In this document: piece by piece, positions 51,201 through 61,791 of the stretch | How positions within the stretch are numbered: the first letter of the stretch is position 1 | Layout of the letters: each line of letters starts with the position of its first letter | DNA from: Nymphaea colorata | Lineage: Eukaryota; Streptophyta; Magnoliopsida; Nymphaeales; Nymphaeaceae | NCBI RefSeq assembly: GCF_008831285.2 | Contig: NC_045147.1 | Coordinates: 17,088,854 to 17,152,853, forward strand | Direction: 5' to 3' | Length of the DNA stretch: 64,000 bases | Notes under the pieces: model-generated | What the model was told of the DNA's origin: nothing | The model's input: the letters and a program-made list of their open reading frames with translations, nothing else | Databases searched by the model: none | Translations under genes and position numbers: made by a program

Positions 51201-53850
51201 TTGCTTCAAACTTTGAATTTGAAGGTCGAACATACGATCTGAATCACAAGCATAATTAAAATCTGGTTTAGAAGTTGGATTTGACTTTCTGCTCACGTCT
51301 CTAGATTAGAGGTCTAATCTGATCTGGTTGAGATGTTGGAATTGGGCATTGAAAACAAGGTTTCGATCAGAGGTCTAACCCGATCGGTTTTATATGTTGG
51401 ATTTCTGTTTTAGATTCAAGGTGAGGATCGAAGGTCAAATCTAATTGGGACTAAATGTTGGACATAGATTTTGGGCAAAATAGGATTTACTAATCCATCC
51501 CTTGATATGATGTGGACAGACTTTCAAACATCCCAACAAACAATCAAGGATGACATTGTAATGAAAACATATTTTCCTCCAAAGATAAATATTCCAATTA
51601 CCCCAAGTAGACATATATCAAATACGAAACCTTCAATACAATCTCTTTGGATGGGGATATCAACATTAACTTTCTACATACTACATGTCTAAATCTATGA
51701 TAAACCAATCTTTTCGACAAAACTATACAAACAATCATTGGAGATCATAAATTGTACACATAATTTAAAGATCCTTTCCTAAAACTGTCTCCAAGCAACT
51801 TTCTGAACCGGCGATCCAACAACCAACTTTTATCTAATAACAGGATAACAACATAGCCATGATCCAACTTTTCGCGAACCTAAACAATAATCAGATGGGT
51901 ATTTTCATGAACGACCAAATTTGCATTAGATCGAGCACGAATTGAGTTGGATCAGCGGTCTTATCTGACCCGGATTTGGTGTTGAATTCATGCTACCGAT
52001 ATACAATTTGGATCAAATATCTAATATGGCCTGGCTTAGTTGTTGGAGTTTGGTTTTAAATCAAGGATTCGAAACACGGGCCTAATATGATTTGCTTCAA
52101 ACTTTGAATTTGAAGGTCGAACATACGATCTAAATCACAAGCATAATTAAAATCTGGTTTAGAAGTTGGATTTGACTTTTGCATCACGTCTCTAGATCAG
52201 AGCTCTATTCTGATCTGGTTGAGATGTTGGAATTGGGCATTGAAAACAAGGTTTCGATCAGAGGTCTAACCCGATCGGTTTTATATGTTGAATTTTTGTT
52301 TTAGATTCAAGGTGAGGATCGAAGGTCAAATCTAATTTGGTCAAAATATTGGACATAGACTTTGGGCAAAATAGGATTTACTAATCCATCCCTCGATATG
52401 ATGTGGACAGACTTTCAAACATCCCAACAAACAATCAAGGATGACAATGTAATGAAAACATATTTTCCTCCAAAGATAAAGATTCTAATTACCCCAAGTA
52501 GACATATATCAAATACGAAACCTTCAATACAAGCTCTTTGGAAGGGGATATCAAAATTAACTTTCTACCAACTGCATGTCTAAATCTATGACAAACCAAT
52601 CTTTTTGGCAAAACTATACAAACAATTATCGCAGATGATAAATTGTTTATATAACTTATACCTCCGTTTCTAAAATTGTCTGGAAGCAAATTTCCGAATT
52701 GGCAATCCTACAACTAACATTTATCTAATCGTAGAATAGCATCATATGCATGATTCAAGATTTGGCGAATCTAAAAAATAATCAGATGGGTATTTGATGA
52801 ACGACCAAATTTACATGAAGGCCTGGTTTAGATGTTAGATTTGATTTTTGCATCATGGCTCTGGATCAGAGGTCTAATCTGATTTGGTATCGATGTTGGA
52901 ATTGGGCTTTTAAAACAAGGTTTTGATTAGAGGTCTAATCTAATCGCTTTTAGATGTTGGATTTCAGTTTTTAGATCCAAGATGCGGATCGGAGGTGTAA
53001 TCTAATTTGTTTTAAATGTCCAATTTAGATTTTGAGCAAAACCTGAATTCCTAATCCATCCCTTGACATGATGTGGGCAGACTTTCAAACATCCCAATAA
53101 ACAATCAAAAATATTATAGTGAAAACATATCGTTGTCCAAAGATAAAGATTCCAATTTTCCCATCTACACATATGTCAAATAAGAAATCTTCAATACAAG
53201 CTCTTTTGATGGGGATATGCAACAATCTTTTTAGCAACATCATACAAAGAATCATTGGAGATCTTAAATTGTTCATATAATTTACAGCTCTTTTTTTAAA
53301 ACTGTCTCCAAGCAACTTCCCGAACCGGCGATCCTACCACCAACATTTATCTAATCAAAGAATAACATCACAACCAAGATCGAAGATTTAGTAGATATAA
53401 AAAATAATTAGATGGGCATTTGGATGAATGACCAAATTTACATTTGATCGTACATTAAGTGGGTTGGATCAGAGGTCTTATCTGAGCTGGATTTGGCATT
53501 GAATTCAGACTAGAGAATTACAATTTGGATCAAATGTCTAATCAGACCTGGTTTAGTTGTTGGATTTTGATTTTGGATCAATGATTTAGATCTGGACCTA
53601 ATATGGACCTTATATGATTTGCTTCAAATATAGGATCAAAAGTTCGAACATAGGATCTAAATCACAAGCATAATTAGGTCTGGTTTAGATGTTGGATTTG
53701 AAGCCAGCATTTGGATCAAATGTCTAATCTGATCTGTTTTGGATGTTAGAAACTTAGAATTCACTTTTGCATCATGAGTCTAGATAAGATGTCTAACATG
53801 ATCCGGTTTAGATGTTGGATTTGAGCTTTGGAAACAAGACTTGAATAAGA
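36228..53850. repeat. Satellite array, right block
   Basis: Continues the same family, with marker positions near 36,797, 37,687, 38,537, 39,466, 40,358, 41,160, 42,030, 42,889, 43,765, 44,656, 45,507, 46,437, 47,326, 48,177, 49,107, 49,996, 50,847, 51,508, 52,400 and 53,075. Three monomer types alternate (about 851, 930 and 889 bases). Copies past 52.6 kb are diverged, like the left edge. Short units at 40,358 (802), 50,847 (661) and 52,400 (675) reflect internal deletions. Confidence 0.95.
43740..50930. repeat. 2,670-bp higher-order repeat of three monomers
   Basis: The same variant bases recur at a 2,670-base offset, for example ATCATCGGAG at 43,991, 46,661 and 49,331. By eye, 44.1-46.8 kb and 46.8-49.5 kb read as essentially identical. 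The third copy diverges after about 49,520. The sequence just right of the gap (36,228-38,050) belongs to the same subtype. Confidence 0.9.
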
Positions 53851-54079
53851 GGGCCATCACTGGTTGCCTTGAATATGCCTCAGTTTTGGTTATTGAGATG
53901 CGGAATCATTTAAATTTTTGTATTGTTCCCAAGTCTATATGTGGTAAGTACTTTCTCTTATTCTTTGGTTAGATGAACTCTACATTCATTTTTGCACAAA
54001 CTTACATTGTGTTTGGTTGACACTCCAAAATGGGGTTTTGAGATGCAAAACCTTGTTTTGCCTCACAAGCCTTATTTTT

Positions 54080-54757
54080 GGGGTGTTTGGATGACAGCAA
54101 ACTGGATTTTTAAGAACCTCAATTTTGCTCAAAACATGGTTGAAACCAGTTTTTTAAAAACCTGCTCCCCCATAGATTTTTCACCCCAGAGGCAGGTCTG
54201 GTACAGTTTTATGTCTACACTTAGAAAAATCTATGAACTTGGTTAGCATTTTTAAACGTATGTTAATTCTAAATATACTACAAGTTCTCAATTCATGGAT
54301 CCTCTTATTTTCAACTAGTAACATATATGAAATCATTATGCATTTTTTATAATAATTGAGGTAGTTATAAATGTGCTTGGTGGTTTGGTTTATCAAAGGA
54401 ACCTGATGATCAGTTTGATAGAAATTTGTAAATCAACCCTGCTCTAAGGATAATTTTAGCAAGAATCTTAAAATCTAGGTGCCTTAATGAAGATTGGTAG
54501 GCAGAGTTTCTTGGTGGTGGTATAATGGGTGATTGTATTTGTTCAACTATCATTTGGTTGTATTTAACACTCAACTGAACTTGATTCCTAGAGGCTTCAT
54601 ATAAACCAGGTTTTTGTCATCCAAACAAATGCCACGTTTAAAAGATAAAAACTTGGTTTCCTATTGTAATCCAAGCAGACAAACCAGGTAAATGAAGTTT
54701 AACAAAACCTGGTTTCCCTATAACCTGGTTTTAAGAGGGTGTCATCCAAACACCCCC
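54080..54757. mobile_element. TIR element (~680 bp) with GGGGTGTTTGGATGACA ends
   Basis: GGGGTGTTTGGATGACA at 54,080-54,096 is matched by its reverse complement at 54,740-54,756. The interior has several AACCTGGTTT-type motifs in both orientations and no convincing coding capacity. A related GTGTTTGGTTGACACTCCAA lies just outside at 54,008. This fits a non-autonomous DNA transposon, possibly nested. Confidence 0.6.
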
Positions 54758-54858
54758 TTGATATTGTCTCAACCCCCCACTTGATTTTGTAATAATTTCA
54801 TGAGCTGGAGTGGGAGGAAAATGAACAGTTAAAAGAACAGTCCTAGCTTGTTCATGAG

Positions 54859-54860
<2 letters not shown>

Positions 54861-54899
<39 letters not shown>
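54861..54899. repeat. (GT)n microsatellite
   Basis: About 19 uninterrupted GT dinucleotides just downstream (on the - strand) of the GCP4 exon at 54,929-55,020. Confidence 0.95.
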
Positions 54900-54902
<3 letters not shown>

Positions 54903-54928
54903 ACAACTATATTGCTAACAGCCCTCAC

Positions 54929-56440
54929 CTGCCAACAATGACCAGTTGCGGTCATGCGAATGGAGTCAACAGCATGTTTGAATGCCCTCTTATCAAACTC
55001 GGGAAACTCATGCAAGAGATCTAAAAGCAGAAAAATTTTGTTGCAAAATAGCACAAGCAAGAAAAGCAACTGACTGCAAACTGTAACTTTTTTCGTATGT
55101 CTATCATAAAGCCTAATTCACACATAAAAATCACAATATATTAAGGAGAACATGTTGCATTCAAAGTTTCAAACAATACTAACATGTGAAGGAAAATAAA
55201 GATGGACGGTGGGTACCTTTAACTTTTGAAGCATACCAACAATTTTATCCACTTCAAATTGAGGGAGCAATTCTTCTCCAACAAATTAATGTCAATACAA
55301 GGCCCCTGAGGAAAGCATCCAAACAGTCCCTGATATCTATTGGATCCTCTTGGAACTCCATGATGAAAAACATCAGCCTCAAACCTGAAAGGAGGACAAG
55401 GGTTTCTTAAAGCCCTTATTGCCTCCCCAGAGAAAAGTATGGATTCAGCAACCCGCATATGGATATATTCTTGTTGCACAACCTGCACTGTGAAGCATGG
55501 TGCATACTTGCATAAGACATGGAATACATAACAAGTTGACGCACCAGAACAAACAAAACAGCAAAAGTTTTATAACATTTCCATTTGCAAAAGGTAGTCA
55601 AGCTGAACAGTCTTCAAGAAGTAAACAACCCCTGATGTATGTGTCAAATAGGTCTAAGGTACAACAGAAAAATATTACAAAAATGTGTGTTTGAACGAGA
55701 AAGCAAATCTGGTTCAATGTTATGGCCCATTTGAAGAAAAAGTTTGTTCCCTCGTATCTAGGTTAAAACCGAAACAATCACCATCAAAGGTTGGCTGCTT
55801 TGAGAAAACAAAGTCTTTTCAATATTTAGTATAATGGACAATATTGCTTGACTTGCTTAAGAAGTCAATGAAATAGAGGTAAAAATTAAGAAGCTTGAAT
55901 AATTTAAGGATTTAAAGGATAGATGCCCATCAAAGGGACGAAAAAGCAGAAAGTAAAACAAAATTTTGCACAAAGACATAATCAAAAGTCCTAAGTCACA
56001 TGATTTGAAATTTCAACACTTCAAATTGCACATGAAGATTATAAAACCAACAGTCGAATGTAGCAACTAATGTTTCATCTCTCAAGGCTCGAGGAAATAT
56101 ACCAAGAAAACATGGAATCCTGAGTTCCAATTTGTCAAAGACGCATGCAAAATGCACTTACATATCAGGCACTTCAATTTTTGAATTGGCAAAAACAGTC
56201 CAAGATGCTGACACAAGGCGCTGTACGTTCATTTTTCAGTTCAGCAATTGGAAAGACCGCTAAAAAAAACTGTCAATCCTAGTGATTATTCAACCTTCTG
56301 TACCTCCTAATAAAAAAATTTCCATATGATCGTGAAGAAGTCCATGAACCATCCAGGCTTCTAGTTGCCGATACATGACCTGATGCCCTAACAAGGAAGC
56401 CTGGTAAATGTACGAAGGTGAATCGCAGATTAGCTACTGT
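54929..56440 (-). pseudogene. GCP4: Gamma-tubulin complex protein 4 relic, upstream exons
   Basis: Three exon-like stretches on the - strand read in order as plant GCP4. Near 56,436-56,304 the translation includes GHQVMYRQLEAWMVHGLL, then a one-base shift leads to FFIRR. The part before GHQVMY also needs a frame change. At 55,482-55,217 the exon reads EYIHMRVAESILFSGEAIRA and continues to an SNRYQGLFG segment; then a frameshift gives VGEELLPQFEVDKI before a GTACCC donor. At 55,020-54,929, after a TTTTAG acceptor, it reads [18 protein letters not shown] and ends WQ before GTGAGG. At least three frameshifts make this a pseudogene. GCP4 normally sits in the gamma-tubulin ring complex that nucleates microtubules. 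The N-terminal exons were not found. Confidence 0.85.
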
Positions 56441-56920
56441 AAGTATTTGAAAGACCCATTTGTAGTTGAAGACAAGAAGACATAAGTGAGTTACACATAT
56501 CATGACAAAAAAAAGGTACATGAAAAAACATCATATATGTTCCTCATCAGGAGATGCATGCGCTAGGAATAGATGCAACCAACTTAGCTATTCTTGATTT
56601 TCAAATATTCCTAGCACCCAAAAAAAATCAAGTACTTAAGAAGAGTTGATAAAGTTAGATTGATGGACTTTACACCCTACCAGTCAAAACACACAAACTT
56701 AGTTGCCACACCTTCCCAATCTAAATAGGCAAGTAAATAAAGAAATTCAGTCTGAACCTTTACATACAAGCTTCCAACAAATGATGATTAAGGGGGTGTT
56801 TGATAAGAAGAATATTTAGTTTTTGAAGCTTATATATGTATTTGAACTGAACATCATGTCCTTTTCTAAAACAATACGTGATTATATTTAACATTTGACT
56901 GTTGAATGTAGAAACAACAT

Positions 56921-56975
<55 letters not shown>

Positions 56976-57800
56976 TATTAGGTTTACAAGGACACAAACG
57001 TTCGTAAACCACTACACCTAAGTAGTGTACTTTTTCAAGGTTCTTCTATCAAAGAAAAAAATCCATTTTTAGGCACATCTTTTGCCCACAGTCAAGAAAT
57101 TAGAACCAATATCTTTTATCCCAAATGCAGAAGAGAAGGAGCTTATGGAGGAAAAGTAGGGACATCTAGTAACGCATAAAGGTGAAGTATGAGACAGACC
57201 AATAAGGACTGATCACTACAGCTGTCATCAAGCCCTTGATCAGACTTTAATTGTTGTGGCCACTACCCATTTCCCAAGTTAAAACTATTCAGATATGCAT
57301 ACATATACAACATCCCTTGATCGAGAGGTACCAACCAAAGAGTTTTACCGCTGCTTGCAAAAGGGTTCAGGCTCATATTTTCCTTTGAAGCAGTCTTCCA
57401 GGGGAAAAAGGTAATCAAAGTAAGTTAAGAAGTGCTCACTCAACTGGTAATTAAGAAACAATTTATAAAAGAATTCAAATTGATTTAACAAAATAAAATC
57501 AACTCTGTAAAATGCATGTATGCTATCACTTTGGCACTAATGAGTAAGACAAATTTCTATGAGTTTTACTGGTCAGAGCAGTTCTGCAGAGGAAGCAAAC
57601 TAAAGAATAAGTGACCTTACAAAGACAGGTAAATTCAGTAAGTTCTGCAGAGAAAGCAATTAACTAAAAAAGTTCTCCAAAGGAAGCAAACTGAGGAAGA
57701 CTGGTAAATTCTACCTGAACATGGCAGTCATGGAACCTAGGCATAACAAGCACATATGCGGAGGAAAATGACCTGCTCTGGCTGTTGATCCAGCAAAACC
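56441..57800. other. Region where GCP4 N-terminal exons would be expected, none seen
   Basis: The conserved plant GCP4 N-terminus was looked for on the - strand and not found. The stretch holds an AT microsatellite and otherwise unremarkable AT-rich sequence. Confidence 0.45.
56923..56972. repeat. (AT)n microsatellite
   Basis: About 25 uninterrupted AT dinucleotides. Confidence 0.95.
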
Positions 57801-58525
57801 ATACACAGACAGTGAAAAAGGGAGAGGGAGAGATGAACCCGCCTAAAAAAAAAAACATGACGATACACTCAGAAAAAAAAAACTCGTAAGGAAATAACAG
57901 AGGAAACAGAAAAATATCAAAGGAAGAGGAGTAAGAGGGTGCGCACCTTACTTAGACAGATGAGGGCCTGAGAGACGAGAACCGAAGCTTAGGAAGCGGC
58001 CGCGCAGTTGCAGTAGCTTCGCACCGACGAAAGCAGTAGCTGAGGAGCTGCAGGCGGGTGAAAAGGAGAAGGGAGGAAGCGGAGGAGCAGGTGGAGCAGT
58101 AGGGAACCCCCGCTCAGGCTCGAGATCGAAACCCGTGGAGAATTACTAGATGGGCGAAACCCTACCGAGAAAAGAATCCGGCGGCGGTCGACGAACCCCA
58201 GGCCCAGTCGGCTAGAGACCGGCGATTCCGACGGATTGGAGCCGGACTTCCTGCCGCCGGAAGGTGATTTTGGGTGGCTGAAACCCTAATGCTTCGTTTT
58301 CCTCTTCGAAGCTTCGATCCCGAAAAACGCCACACAGACAGTGAAACAGAGAGATGGAGAGATGACCGCGCGCAAAAAAGGGAGAAAATATGAGACTCTC
58401 GGAAAAAATTCTCCCAAGGCAAAAAAAAAAAAAAAAAAAAAGAGGAAACAGAAGGAGTAGGAAAAAGAGGGCGCGCACCTTACAGAGACAAATTAGGGCC
58501 TGAGAGACGAGAACCGAAGCTTATG
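57800..58525 (-). promoter_or_regulatory. Duplicated 5' non-coding exon / promoter region of GCP4
   Basis: Two related segments (about 57,800-57,995 and 58,330-58,525) are offset by ~532 bases. Both, read on the - strand, contain AAGCTTCGGTTCTCGTCTCT and CAGGCCCT followed by a GTAAGGTGCGC donor-like site (splice points near 57,952 and 58,484). The GC-rich stretch between them carries AAACCCTAAT at 58,281, a telobox-type motif frequent upstream of plant housekeeping genes. The likeliest reading is a first non-coding exon duplicated in tandem, serving the GCP4 locus on the same strand. Confidence 0.6.
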
Positions 58526-59190
58526 AAATGAAAAAGGCGGGAAAAAGGGATAACCGCCACGCTCCGGATCGATCTTGATTTCCATAACTACCAACCAATC
58601 TTGTTTTTTAATAAATACCGATCAATCTTGGTTGACTGATTCAAGAAACAAAAATAAAACATAAAAAGGAAAGGGAGAGTGGCCTTCCATATCCAGGACC
58701 AAACGTCGTGCACGCCCTAATAAATGAGCAGTAGTGGCCACCGCCTCTTCCTCCTCCCACAAATGAGCGAGGGATCCACCGAGACGGACCAGGATTTGGA
58801 CAAGACACTACATTGCCCCTAAACACTATTATTCGGCAAAGCATCAATTGAAGCAGATGAGTTGTTTTAAAAGACGTCCGATCAACTTTTCAATGACCGA
58901 ATTCAATTAATGGAGTTTGGATTTGAATAACTTAGAACTTAATTCGGATTTGATGGGTGTATAATTTGACATTTTCGATTTTCTTTTCTTGTTTTAATAT
59001 CCTAGTTGGGATATCAGACTCAAATTTTGGGTCCGATTATTATTTTGCATGCCAAATTCGAGGGCCGTTTGTACGCGGATTCTAATGTTGGCACTAGATT
59101 GGGCAATTAAATGGATTCAAAATCAGATTAGTAATTCAAAGCAATAAATTAATCCCACAATTTATGTCATGTTACACAACGTCACATAAA
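58526..59190. other. Intergenic sequence, no gene recognised
   Basis: An open frame at 58,641-58,847 (-) has no recognisable family. This is the distal 5' flank of the GCP4 relic. Confidence 0.4.
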
Positions 59191-59405
59191 AGGTCACGTT
59201 TTCGTTCGGCTTTGTTTGGCTCAGAGTTTTGAAAGACAAGAGTTTTTGTTCACATTTCAAAATGTGGCTGAAAAGGTTGTAACTTTCCTATTAGAAGCAC
59301 TATTCTTGTTCTTTCCTTCTTTTACCTCTTGATAGGTCTTCTTTCTAGATATGGTACAGACTTCTTTAAAAGAAAAAAAAATTGTTTTGTAATAGAAGTA
59401 AAAAT
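59191..59405. repeat. Segment shared with 12,568-12,812
   Basis: GGTCACGTTTTCGTTCGGCT and GATATGGTACAGACTTCT occur in the same order and orientation as downstream of the intact UGT gene, with a different middle portion. Confidence 0.65.
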
Positions 59406-59569
59406 CAATACCCCTGGAAACGAGGGGTTTTGTTTTCTATTTTCCAATTACATAGTTAATGATTTGTCAAGTAATGAGTCAGTTTATAGATTCATTAACC
59501 AAAAAAACCCCAGAATCTTTCAAGAAATAGAATTTTATTTATCTGTCAACTCTTAGATGCAGTGATCAG

Positions 59570-59765
59570 GGGCGGAGCCAGGATTTTCCTTAGGGACGGG
59601 CCGACAGTCCAACCTCTGGATCTGGGTAGGGCCAAATTGAATTCAACTCTAAAAAATACATTGTGCACTTAAAACTTTATATTTTTTTTAATGTAAAATA
59701 TTTTTTTTTCATTTGCTAGGATGGGGCCAGGGCTTAGGCGGCCCCCCCTTCCCTCCGCCCTTGGC
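59570..59765. mobile_element. MITE-like GGGGCGGAGCCAGGATTT element
   Basis: AGGGGCGGAGCCAGGATTTT at the left and GGCCCCCCCTTCCCTCCGCCC at the right enclose an AT-rich core of about 190 bases. This arrangement is common in plant non-autonomous repeats. The terminal inverted match is imperfect. Confidence 0.45.
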
Positions 59766-61791
59766 AATGATCCAGTTTTCAGTTTATCGGAGTTCAAATC
59801 ACAAATTCGCTCTATTGGTTCTGCCATAACATGCAAAAAAAAGGCTACTCTGCTGCCATTGTGCTTTATTTGGAGCGGGTAAAAAGGTTAAAATTTATAA
59901 TATATATATATATATATCTTTTCCTTCGGACATATATTTTTGAAAAAAATATTAAAAATAAGTGTTGACTTCATAAATGAGGCTCATACATACACAAAAA
60001 TGTATATACATGTGCATGCACAAAGTATAATTGATACCTTTGCCGTCATGCCCTATGAACTAAATGTTGGTGTACTCGATTTCAGATCTGGTGAAGTTAA
60101 CGAGAGACAAACTATAACAGGATCAACGGACACGTGATTCTTCATATATAACATAATCCATGTTCACTTTGATTTGACATGTTTCCTTTCATTTTCTTTC
60201 CTTGATTTGCGCACAAGCAAGTGAGATTACCATCTACGTGTATTTTAATCATGGCAAACTCCATTTCACTTTTGAATTGCAGTTCTTATCTGTGAAAACA
60301 TCGCAGACTCGGCAAAACTAAGTTGGCTTCCTCATCTTAGTTGTTTGTTTGTTTGTTTGTTTGTTTGTGCCTTTCTTGAGTAATTGGCAATCAAACAGAA
60401 ACGGATGTCGTGCAAGTATACTTTTCCTAACTCTTTTACACATATACTGGTTATGTGTTAGGAGCTAAACTTTGTATTATTGCTGCATTTGATAGCCTCA
60501 ATCTAAGACTCCAATTGATTGGAGATCCATGCATAATTTTGAGCATTTAAACAAACAATGAATTTTAGATTTATGGTGTGTTGTAAATGATTGCTAATAC
60601 ACTTAAACAGAAAAATTGGTATGTGCGAGACAGCAATCATTTTAGCCATTGATTTTTGCAAAATCGATGGTTAAGATTAAATGATCAAGGAGAAAAAGGC
60701 CTTAATTAACTTGAGACGAGTAAATAACCTATCTCCTTTTCTTTCCTTAATTTTATTTGCGATGGGATAGACATTTCATTATTAAAGGAATTATCACACT
60801 ATTGACGGGTGGACATCACATTATTGAATATGTTTTCTTCCGAAGTTTTTTGTTCATGTATCGCTTCTACTATGGTGAGAGTTTTATGAAATTACTTCAA
60901 ATGAGAAATGCGCCTCTTGAATGTGAGCAATGGCTAGTAGTTTGTTGAGAATCACGCATATATAAATAATAAGGCAAACAAGATAATTAATATTGTGGTT
61001 TTATATTGGTCACCTTGCTCTTCTGGCTAAGGGATAGTTTAAATTTGAAACTTTACAAAAAATATTTATATAAATAAATAAACATGATGCGACATAAATG
61101 TGTAAATAATGTAAGTTTTATGAGCTGGTATGGGCAATGGTCCACGGGAGTCCATCCTAATTTGCATGCTCTCGCTTTCTCTCGTGTGTACAAAACTCAA
61201 AAGGATCAACTCAATTGATCAGTAACCTTGAACAAGTTCGGTCGTTGTGTCTTACAAAGGATGCAACGATCAATATACGATCGCGTCCTACCAACCAGTG
61301 GACTTCGCGTTCCACACGGCGACTAAAAGAAGTCGGAAAAGCTCGGCATCTTGGCAAGAACGACATGTGACGTGTCACACGGAGAAAAGCATAAGTGCAA
61401 AAACGCGGCCCAGTACTACAATATCTTAACACTAGATTTCTATAATGTTCCTAATCAACCACATAGATGCAAGAATGGATCATCTTTAAAAAACAAACTA
61501 CATATTTCCTTCCGATCTGTTTCCTCGGATGCTTAACTAAAATTTCGTATATATTTTACAAGATATGAGAACTTTCAACTTGTCTGATTCGTCTGTGCTT
61601 GTAAAATCCTGTTTATAAGTGCAGCCAAGTAAACTGAGCTAAATTTAAGGGTAGATTTCCATGTTTTCATGGCGTCACTGTTTAGAAGCGAACTTATACG
61701 CAAATAATATGTAAATTCAGTGTAGTTCATCTCTGGTGCAGTTTAGTTAGTTTGCGAGTTTTTGTTGATTCTCTTGCTGCACATTAAACAG
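59766..61791. other. Sequence upstream of the UGT pseudogene, no exon 1 found
   Basis: A counterpart of UGT exon 1 was looked for here and not found. The last ~50 bases resemble the 3' end of the intact gene's intron (TTGATTCTCTTGCTGCAC). The rest holds simple repeats and no recognisable gene. Confidence 0.5.
60342..60368. repeat. (GTTT)n microsatellite
   Basis: About six tandem GTTT units. Confidence 0.9.

Noticed and set aside
24349-52583. Many repeated open frames of 60-89 codons on both strands, with near-identical products across the array
   Set aside because: They recur because the DNA is a satellite. They change or vanish with one-base indels between monomers, share no known domain, and occur on opposite strands of the same segment.
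21615-53850. Possible CRISPR-like array because of regular direct repeats
   Set aside because: This is plant nuclear DNA. The repeats are ~61-bp and ~890-bp tandem units without unique spacers and there are no cas genes.
53992-54246. 84-codon open frame at the left of the TIR element
   Set aside because: It starts outside the element, crosses its terminal inverted repeat and shows no conserved domain, so it is unlikely to be a gene or transposase.
54731-54925. - strand open frame extending past the GCP4 exon through the GT repeat (poly His-Thr)
   Set aside because: The frame continues through a microsatellite after a good GTGAGG donor, so the downstream part is intron, not protein.
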